Shown here: one piece after another, positions 58,228 through 64,000 of the stretch
Position numbering within the stretch: the stretch's first letter is position 1
How the letters are laid out: every line of letters begins with the position of its first letter
Source of the DNA: Arthrobacter sp. NicSoilB8
Lineage (GTDB): Bacteria; Actinomycetota; Actinomycetes; Actinomycetales; Micrococcaceae
Reading direction: 5' to 3'
Length of the DNA stretch: 64,000 nt
Assembly: GCF_019977355.1 (NCBI RefSeq)
Contig: NZ_AP024655.1
Coordinates: 744,001-808,000, forward strand
Translations under genes and position numbers: made by a program
Notes under the pieces: model-generated
Seen by the model: only the letters and a program-made list of their open reading frames with translations
What the model was told of the DNA's origin: nothing
Database searches by the model: none

Positions 58228-58584
58228 ATGAAGATTTACTCGGCAGACGCCTGGACCATCGAAGAGCTCAAGGAACAGATCGACGACGCCGGCCGCCGCA
58301 CCTTGGTGATCCCCGCCGCCGACACCAAACAGGCGGTCCTGGACACGTTCAGCGAGGTCCTGGACTTCCCCGAGGACTATGGAGTGGACCTCGATGCCCT
58401 GCACGATTCGCTGCACGACGTCGCCGACGCCGTGACGGACGACGGCGAGGCACCCATCACGTTTATCTGGCAGGTTCCTGCCGCCCTCCGCGCGGACCGC
58501 TCTTTCGGCGTCATCTGCGAAACCCTGCAGGACGCCGAAGGCTACGCCGGCACCAGCCTGGACGTCATCGCCGTCTGCCTCTAG
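58228..58584 (+). CDS. Barstar-like protein (ribonuclease-inhibitor family)
   Basis: 118 residues, acidic. TLVIPAADTKQAVLDTFSEV is followed by LDFPEDYGVDLDALHDSLHD, which matches the barstar core motif (fPeyYGxNLDALwDcL) that binds the barnase active site. The C-terminal strand ends LDVIAVCL. Barstar-fold proteins inhibit secreted or toxin ribonucleases. No barnase-like ribonuclease is encoded in this window and no secretion apparatus lies nearby. The ATG at 58228 lies 21 bp after glgX, so co-transcription is likely. GC-rich direct repeats follow the stop. Confidence 0.82.
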   Translation: MKIYSADAWTIEELKEQIDDAGRRTLVIPAADTKQAVLDTFSEVLDFPEDYGVDLDALHDSLHDVADAVTDDGEAPITFIWQVPAALRADRSFGVICETLQDAEGYAGTSLDVIAVCL

Positions 58585-58615
58585 AACACCTGCAGGCCGC
58601 GCCGCCCGGGCGGAC

Positions 58616-58684
58616 GCTACCCCGGGCGCCCGCCGGGCGGCTACCCCCGGGCGCCCGCCGGGCGGCTACCCCCGGGCGCCCGGG
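58616..58684. repeat. GC-rich direct repeats between the barstar-like gene and glgP
   Basis: Unit gctacccccgggcgcccgcc plus gggcg (24-25 bp) is repeated almost three times. The units are themselves palindromic (cccgggcg, gcgcccgggg), so the block could also act as a terminator for both convergent genes. Confidence 0.8.
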
Positions 58685-58688
58685 GGCT

Positions 58689-58716
58689 TTGACGATCAGG
58701 CGTTGACGATCAGGCC
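58689..58716. repeat. 14-bp tandem duplication over the glgP stop codon
   Basis: ttgacgatcaggcg and ttgacgatcaggcc are adjacent. On the minus strand the first-read copy encodes Leu-Ile-Val-Asn. The second, shifted two bases in frame, supplies Ala and the TGA stop. Confidence 0.88.
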
Positions 58717-61314
58717 AAGTTCGGCTTTGGACGCCAGCGCCTCGTTCTTGGGCAGCACGCGCACGGTGTAGCCGAAGGACCCGGACCGGTCGATCACCAG
58801 CGTGCCGCTGAAGAGGTGCCGGCCCTTGCCGAGGTCCTCGGCGGCTTTGAGCTCCGCGACCGTGATGTCGGTCAGTTCGTCGGTGTCCTCGGCCCGGCCG
58901 TAGGCCACCTCAACCGAGACGTCGTCGGGCGAGAGCTCGCGCAGGGCCACGTAGGCGTTGACCTGGAGCAGATCGCCGATCTGCGGGTCCTCGGAGACCC
59001 CCACCGAATCGACGTGTTCGACCTGGATCTGCGGCCACGCGGCCCGGATCCGCGAGATCCACGCCGCCAGGGCCCTGGCCTGGGCGTAGTTGTCCGCCAC
59101 GGCGTGGCGTCCGGCGATCGCTGCGGGGCGGTACAGCACGTTGACGTAGTCCCGGAGCATCCGCTCCGCTGAGACCGCCGGGCCGAGGTGGGACATCGTG
59201 TGCTTGATCATGGAGACCCAGTGCGTCGGAACGCTCTGCGGGCCGGACACGGACGGTCCGGCCGCGCCGGCCCCGTCGGAGACAGTCAGCCCGTAGAACC
59301 GCGGTGCCACCTGCGTCTCGAGCAGTTCGTAGAGTGCCGCGGCCTCGATGTCGTCGCGTTCTTCCGGCGAGGCGTCGTTGTTGGCGGTCGGGATCGCCCA
59401 GCCGTTCTCGCCGTCGTACATCTCGTCCCACCAGCCGTCCATGACCGAGAGGTTCAGCGAACCATTCAGCGCCGCCTTCATGCCGGACGTTCCGCAGGCC
59501 TCCAGCGGGCGCAGCGGGTTGTTGAGCCACACATCGCAGCCCGGGAACAGGGTCCGGGCCATCGCGATGTCGTAGTTGGGCAGGAATGCGATCCGGTGCC
59601 GCACGGCGGGGTCGTCGGTGAACCGCACCAGGTCCTGGATCATCTTTTTGCCGGCGTCGTCGGCCGGGTGGGACTTCCCCGCGATGACCAGCTGGATGGG
59701 GTGCGTCTTGTGCAGCAGGAGTGCCTTGAGCCGTTCAGGGTCCCGCAGCATCAGGGTCAGCCGCTTATAGGTCGGCACGCGCCGGGCAAAGCCGATGGTC
59801 AGGATGTCCGGGTCCAGGACGGAGTCCGTCCACGCCAGCTCGGCGTCGGCCGCGCCGCGCTTCTTCCAGGCGGCCCGGAGCCTGCGCCGGACATCCTCCA
59901 CCAGGGACACCCGCATTTCGCGCCGCAACGCCCACAGGGCCTCGTCGGTGACGTTGTAGGCCAGGTCCCAGCGGCCCTGCGCCTCCGCCTCGGCGCCGAA
60001 CTCGTCCTTGGCCAGCGCGGAGATCCGGGGATCCACCCAGGTGGGGACGTGCACGCCGTTGGTGACGGAGGTGATGGGCACTTCGGAGTGGTCGAAGCCC
60101 GGCCAGAGTGCGGAGAACATCCCGCGGGAGACCACGCCGTGCAGTTTCGCCACACCGTTGGCCCGCTGGGCCAGCCGAAGCCCCATGACAGCCATGTTGA
60201 ATACGAAGGGGTTGCCGTCGGCGAAGTCCTCGCGGCCCAGATCCAGGATCTTGGCCACGGGGACGTCCGGGGCGAGGCCGGCTTCGAAGAAGTGCTGGAT
60301 CTGCGAGATTTCGAAGCGGTCGATCCCCGCCGGGACCGGGGTGTGGGTGGTGAACACGGTGGACGCCCGCCCGGCGGCCAGGGCTTCCTCCCAGGTCAGC
60401 GGCTCCGGGCCGGACATCAGTTCCTGGATCCGTTCGACGCCCAGGAACCCGGCGTGTCCCTCGTTGGTGTGGAAGACCTCAGGCGCGGGGACCCCCGTGA
60501 GCCGCTGGAATTCGCGCAGCGCCTTGACCCCGCCCATGCCCAGCAGGAGTTCCTGCTGCAGCCGGTGGTCGCCGCCGCCACCGTAGAGTCGGTCGGTGAT
60601 GCCGCGGGCGGCCTCGTCGTTGCCCGGAACGTTGGAGTCAAGCAGCAGCAGCGGGACACGTCCGACGTCGGCCCGCCACACGTGCGCCAGAAGGCGCCGG
60701 CCGTGGGGGAGGGGAAGCGAGATCTGGATGGGCTTTCCGTTGCCGTCCGGGGAGGCCTCGCGCAGGAGCGTCAAGGGCAGCCCGTCAGGGTCCAGGACCG
60801 GGTAGGTTTCCTGCTGCCAGGCGTCGCGGGAAAGCGACTGCTTGAAGTAGCCGGCCTGGTACAGCAGGCCCACGCCGATCAGCGGCACGCCGAGGTCCGA
60901 GGCCGCCTTGAGGTGGTCTCCGGCCAGGATGCCAAGACCGCCGGAGTACTGCGGCAGGACCTCGGTGATGCCGAACTCGGGCGAGAAGTAGGCGATGCAG
61001 GACGGGGCGCCGTCGCCAAGGCTCTGATACCAGCGGGGCTGTTCCAGATACCGGTCGAGGTCGTCGGCGGCGGCATGGACACGCCGCACCACGTCCTGGT
61101 CCGCCGCGAGGCGCTGGAGCTCTTCCCGGCTGACGAGGCCCAGGAAGGACACCGGGTCGTGGGCGCTCTCCGCCCAGATCCCGGGGTTGAGCCCCTCAAA
61201 AAGCTCCCGGGTGGGCCGGTGCCAGGACCACCGAAGATTGGTGGCTAGCCTGGCCAACGGCCGGATGGACTCCGGAAGAACGGTTCGGACAGTAAATCTG
61301 CGGATTGCCTTCAC
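58696..61314 (-). CDS. glgP: Alpha-glucan (glycogen/maltodextrin) phosphorylase, GT35
   Basis: Releases glucose-1-phosphate from alpha-1,4-glucans using PLP, 872 residues. IAYFSPEFGITEVLPQYSGG and GVGLLYQAGYFKQ belong to the N-terminal part of the short alpha-glucan phosphorylase family. HTNEGHAGFLGVERI follows, and the PLP Lys lies in EACGTSGMKAALNGSLNLSV (about 610). The GTG at 61314 gives the normal opening MKAIRRFTVRTVLPE; a TTG 21 bases upstream is in frame. Divergent from glgE with 152 bp between, so both may share regulatory sequence. The stop codon lies in a 14-bp duplication. Confidence 0.94.
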   Translation of the reverse strand: MKAIRRFTVRTVLPESIRPLARLATNLRWSWHRPTRELFEGLNPGIWAESAHDPVSFLGLVSREELQRLAADQDVVRRVHAAADDLDRYLEQPRWYQSLGDGAPSCIAYFSPEFGITEVLPQYSGGLGILAGDHLKAASDLGVPLIGVGLLYQAGYFKQSLSRDAWQQETYPVLDPDGLPLTLLREASPDGNGKPIQISLPLPHGRRLLAHVWRADVGRVPLLLLDSNVPGNDEAARGITDRLYGGGGDHRLQQELLLGMGGVKALREFQRLTGVPAPEVFHTNEGHAGFLGVERIQELMSGPEPLTWEEALAAGRASTVFTTHTPVPAGIDRFEISQIQHFFEAGLAPDVPVAKILDLGREDFADGNPFVFNMAVMGLRLAQRANGVAKLHGVVSRGMFSALWPGFDHSEVPITSVTNGVHVPTWVDPRISALAKDEFGAEAEAQGRWDLAYNVTDEALWALRREMRVSLVEDVRRRLRAAWKKRGAADAELAWTDSVLDPDILTIGFARRVPTYKRLTLMLRDPERLKALLLHKTHPIQLVIAGKSHPADDAGKKMIQDLVRFTDDPAVRHRIAFLPNYDIAMARTLFPGCDVWLNNPLRPLEACGTSGMKAALNGSLNLSVMDGWWDEMYDGENGWAIPTANNDASPEERDDIEAAALYELLETQVAPRFYGLTVSDGAGAAGPSVSGPQSVPTHWVSMIKHTMSHLGPAVSAERMLRDYVNVLYRPAAIAGRHAVADNYAQARALAAWISRIRAAWPQIQVEHVDSVGVSEDPQIGDLLQVNAYVALRELSPDDVSVEVAYGRAEDTDELTDITVAELKAAEDLGKGRHLFSGTLVIDRSGSFGYTVRVLPKNEALASKAELGLIVNA

Positions 61315-61466
61315 CAGCGAAACACTAACGGACAAGTCGTTGCCCCGGAACTGCTTTAAGATTCTTTCCGGTAAATGACGGATATCGGTCCGGCCAGAAC
61401 CGGAAACCTCTCGGAAAACGTTCGAGGCCTTAGCATTCTGGCCGTTTTGTAGATAACGTCGAGCCT

Positions 61467-63539
61467 GTGACGAATAACCTGCGAACCAGTGCCGTGTCCA
61501 AGCAAAAGCCCAAGGCCCTGATCACGGATGGCCTTCGATTTGGCCGCTTTCCGATCACCGCCGTGGAGCCATCAGTAGAAGGCGGAAAATTCCCCGCCAA
61601 AGCCGTCGCGGGCGAAACCATTGTGGTGGGAGCCACCGCGTTCCGGGAAGGCCATGACCAGCTCGGCGTCAGCGCCGTCCTGCTCGACCCCCGCGGCAAA
61701 GAGCGCCAACGCGTCCGCCTCGCCCCGCCGCGCGGGCCGCGTGGCATGGGCACGGACCGCTGGGAAGGCCTCCTGACCCTGCCCGCCACCGGCAACTGGT
61801 CTTTCGTGATCGAGGCGTGGCATGACCGCTACGGCACCTGGCACCACAACGCCGAGGTCAAAGTGGAGGCCGGCATCGACGTCGACCTCATGCTGGCCGA
61901 AGGCGCGGCCCTGCTGGCGGAAGCCTCCGAGGACGCCTCGCGGCCCTCCGCGGACCGCAGAACGCTGCGGATGGCCGTCGTCGTCCTCACCGACACCTCC
62001 CGGACACCGGAGGACCGGCTCGCTGCCGGCTTCAGCGCCGAGGTGGCCGCCGTCGTCGAACGCCAGCCCATCCGCGAACATGTGACGGTTTCCGAGCCGT
62101 ATCCGCTGCTGGTGGAGCGCGCGCTGGCCGGCTGCGGCTCCTGGTACGAATTCTTTCCGCGCTCCGAAGGCGCCGTGCGCAACCATGCGACCGGGGAATG
62201 GACGTCAGGCAACTTCCGCACCGCGGCGAAACGCCTTGACGCCGTCGCCGCCATGGGCTTCGACATCATCTACATGCCGCCGATCCACCCGATCGGTATC
62301 CAGCACCGCAAGGGGCCGAACAACACCCTGATCGCCGGCCCGCACGATCCCGGCTCGCCGTGGGCCATCGGCTCCGCGGAGGGCGGCCACGACGCCATCC
62401 ACCCGGATCTGGGCACCTTCGAGGACTTCGACGCCTTCGTGGCGCGGGCCGGTGAGTTGGGGCTCGAGGTGGCCCTTGACCTCGCCCTGCAGGCCGCGCC
62501 GGACCACCCCTGGGTCCAAAGCCATCCGGAATGGTTCACCACCCGGGTGGACGGCAGCATCGCCTACGCGGAGAACCCGCCGAAGAAATACCAGGACATT
62601 TTCCCGCTGAATTTCGACAATGACCCCGCCGGGTTGTCCAACGAAATTCTACGGATCGTGATGCTCTGGATCAGCCACGGCGTCAAGGTTTTCCGGGTGG
62701 ACAACCCGCACACCAAACCCGTGTGGTTCTGGGAATGGCTGATCGGCAAGGTGAATAAGAAGCACCCCGACGTCGTCTTCCTCGCCGAGGCGTTCACCCG
62801 CCCTGCCATGATGCACGCCCTGGGCCGGGCCGGTTTCCAGCAGTCCTACACGTACTTCACCTGGCGGAACACCAAGAAGGAACTGGAGGAGTACTTCCAG
62901 GAGGTCAGCCACGAATCGGCGGCCTACTTCCGGCCGAACTTCTTCGTCAACACCCCGGACATCCTCACCGAATACCTGCAGTTCGGCGGCCCGGCGGCGT
63001 TCAAGATCCGTGCCGCCCTGGCCGCGACAGCAAGCCCGATCTGGGGCGTGTACGCCGGCTTTGAGCTCTACGAACACGTGGCGCGTCCCGGCGCCGAGGA
63101 GTACATCGACAACGAGAAGTTCGAGTACAAATCCCGCGACTGGGACGCCGCGGCCGAGTCCGGGCGCAGCCTGGCCCCGTATCTGACCCGCCTCAACGAG
63201 ATCCGCCGCGCGCACCCGGCCCTCGGGGACCTGCAGAACCTGACGCTGCACCAGAGCACGGACAGCTCCACCGTGGTGTTCTCCAAGCACAAGACCCTCC
63301 CCGACGGGACGAAGGACACCCTGGTCATCGTCGTCAACGTGGACCCGCACGTCACCAAGGAGAGCACCGTGTCCCTGGACCTGCCGGCGCTGGAACTGGA
63401 TCCGGAGAACTTCACCCACAACGGCCGCTTCATGGTCGATGACCTGCTGACCGGAGAAAGCTGGGAATGGGGGGAGTACAACTACGTCCGCCTGGACCCG
63501 CACGTCGAGCCCGCCCACATTCTTAGCATCCGGAGGTAA
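61467..63539 (+). CDS. glgE: Alpha-1,4-glucan:maltose-1-phosphate maltosyltransferase GlgE (GH13_3)
   Basis: Extends alpha-glucans by transferring maltose from maltose-1-phosphate, 690 residues. The N-terminal domains contain [20 protein letters not shown] and GDRWEG-type beta sheets (here [20 protein letters not shown]). The barrel has [27 protein letters not shown] (nucleophile Asp about 411) and [14 protein letters not shown] (acid Glu about 440). [15 protein letters not shown] is typical of GlgE. The GTG at 61467 has a weak ribosome site; GTG 61494 is an alternative. treS follows after five bases, so the two form an operon. Confidence 0.96.
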   Translation: MTNNLRTSAVSKQKPKALITDGLRFGRFPITAVEPSVEGGKFPAKAVAGETIVVGATAFREGHDQLGVSAVLLDPRGKERQRVRLAPPRGPRGMGTDRWEGLLTLPATGNWSFVIEAWHDRYGTWHHNAEVKVEAGIDVDLMLAEGAALLAEASEDASRPSADRRTLRMAVVVLTDTSRTPEDRLAAGFSAEVAAVVERQPIREHVTVSEPYPLLVERALAGCGSWYEFFPRSEGAVRNHATGEWTSGNFRTAAKRLDAVAAMGFDIIYMPPIHPIGIQHRKGPNNTLIAGPHDPGSPWAIGSAEGGHDAIHPDLGTFEDFDAFVARAGELGLEVALDLALQAAPDHPWVQSHPEWFTTRVDGSIAYAENPPKKYQDIFPLNFDNDPAGLSNEILRIVMLWISHGVKVFRVDNPHTKPVWFWEWLIGKVNKKHPDVVFLAEAFTRPAMMHALGRAGFQQSYTYFTWRNTKKELEEYFQEVSHESAAYFRPNFFVNTPDILTEYLQFGGPAAFKIRAALAATASPIWGVYAGFELYEHVARPGAEEYIDNEKFEYKSRDWDAAAESGRSLAPYLTRLNEIRRAHPALGDLQNLTLHQSTDSSTVVFSKHKTLPDGTKDTLVIVVNVDPHVTKESTVSLDLPALELDPENFTHNGRFMVDDLLTGESWEWGEYNYVRLDPHVEPAHILSIRR

Positions 63540-63544
63540 TGCCC

Positions 63545-64000
63545 GTGAGTTTCAGCCCGCAGAACCCCAGCCAGCACTTCAGCCCGAGGGGAAGCTTTGA
63601 ACTGAACGCGCCGGGCCTCCAGCACGATCCGCTCTGGTACCGCAAGGCCGTGTTTTACGAGGTGCTGGTCCGGGGCTTCGCCGACGGCAACGGAGACGGA
63701 TCGGGCGACTTCCATGGCCTGATCGAGAAACTGGACTACCTGCAGTGGCTTGGCGTGGACTGCCTCTGGCTCCCGCCGTTCTTCCAATCGCCGCTGCGCG
63801 ACGGCGGCTACGACATCTCGGACTACAACTCCGTGCTGGACGAGTTCGGCACCATCAGCGACTTCAAACGGCTCGTGGCGGAGGCCCATGCCCGGGGCGT
63901 CCGGGTCATCATCGACCTTCCGCTGAACCACACCTCGGACCAGCACCCGTGGTTCCAGGAGTCGCGCAAGGATCCTGACGGGCCCTTCGGCGACTTTTAC
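63545..64000 (+). CDS. treS: Trehalose synthase/maltose alpha-D-glucosyltransferase, 3' end beyond the window
   Basis: Only the first 152 codons are present. The protein converts trehalose and maltose into each other and feeds the GlgE pathway. After a 30-residue leader the sequence is [20 protein letters not shown] and [51 protein letters not shown] and the GH13 region [18 protein letters not shown] follow, all characteristic of TreS. The GTG at 63545 is preferred because GGAGG (63532-63536) lies eight bases upstream; an in-frame ATG at 63539 overlaps the glgE stop but is too close to that site. Confidence 0.95.
   Translation, partial: MSFSPQNPSQHFSPRGSFELNAPGLQHDPLWYRKAVFYEVLVRGFADGNGDGSGDFHGLIEKLDYLQWLGVDCLWLPPFFQSPLRDGGYDISDYNSVLDEFGTISDFKRLVAEAHARGVRVIIDLPLNHTSDQHPWFQESRKDPDGPFGDFY

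Noticed and set aside
59188..61248. Plus-strand open frame antisense to glgP
   Set aside because: Shadow frame; glgP has the PLP-lysine motif and full length.

Overview
This window looks like chromosomal DNA from a high-GC actinobacterium of the Micrococcaceae, most likely Arthrobacter or a close relative (Pseudarthrobacter, Paenarthrobacter). The evidence is the GC-rich codon use with many GTG/TTG starts, the SenX3-RegX3-PhoU module, CarD followed by ispD-ispF-cysS-rlmB, the proteasome activator Bpa, an RqlH-type RecQ helicase and the GlgE/TreS alpha-glucan pathway. No phage, plasmid, insertion sequence or CRISPR array is visible. All names come from reading the sequence; no database search was run.

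Layout. 1-7.1 kb: the end of PEP carboxykinase, a BBE-type FAD oxidase, an NO-detoxification pair (flavohaemoprotein Hmp and an NsrR-like repressor with a visible operator) and phosphomannomutase ManB. 7.3-17.5 kb: RecQ-like helicase with a C-terminal phosphoribosyltransferase-like domain, an MFS exporter overlapping its 3' end, a phytoene-dehydrogenase-like oxidoreductase, tRNA-Ser(GCU), a prolyl oligopeptidase and a divergent FAD/NAD(P)-binding protein. 17.9-26.1 kb: a secreted or putatively exported block with a 1519-residue nuclease/5'-nucleotidase fusion, a VOC protein, a Tat-exported GH128-like glycosidase and a secreted helical-repeat protein. 26.3-32.6 kb: tRNA-Ser(UGA), quinone oxidoreductase, PadR regulator, CstA with its small YbdD-type partner, and Bpa. 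32.8-38.5 kb: aldo/keto reductase, small unknown proteins (one with a collagen-like tract), a DUF2231-like membrane protein, an MFS transporter, a gene remnant and a lipoprotein. 38.7-45.9 kb: tRNA-Thr(CGU), a TAP-like hydrolase, holB-tmk, a trans-sulfuration PLP enzyme, a DUF2516 protein, a methyltransferase and gpmA. 46-49.5 kb: phoU facing senX3-regX3, then a lipoprotein. 49.6-56 kb: carD-ispD-ispF-lipoprotein-cysS-rlmB and a nitrilase-family amidohydrolase. 56-64 kb: glgX, a barstar-like gene, glgP, glgE and the start of treS.

How the genes work together. GlgX, GlgP, GlgE and TreS form a glycogen/trehalose interconversion cluster. PhoU, SenX3 and RegX3 are the phosphate-sensing module, and an 11-bp-periodic direct repeat between them looks like a PHO box. 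NsrR-Hmp is a compact nitric oxide response unit.

Unexplained structure. Three dispersed 63-bp palindromic elements share identical 13-bp ends, and two of them have longer stems built from unrelated but self-complementary flanks. A separate 82-bp palindromic pair lies at 17.6-17.9 kb, and a 68-bp inverted repeat lies between carD and ispD. At least six genes carry short tandem duplications exactly over their stop codons. Several proteins carry short in-frame tandem expansions near a terminus or in a linker (Bpa, RqlH, the collagen-like protein, the FAD/NAD protein). These repeat patterns, the secreted helical-repeat protein and the barstar gene without a visible barnase are the most original observations; no clear new multi-gene system was found.
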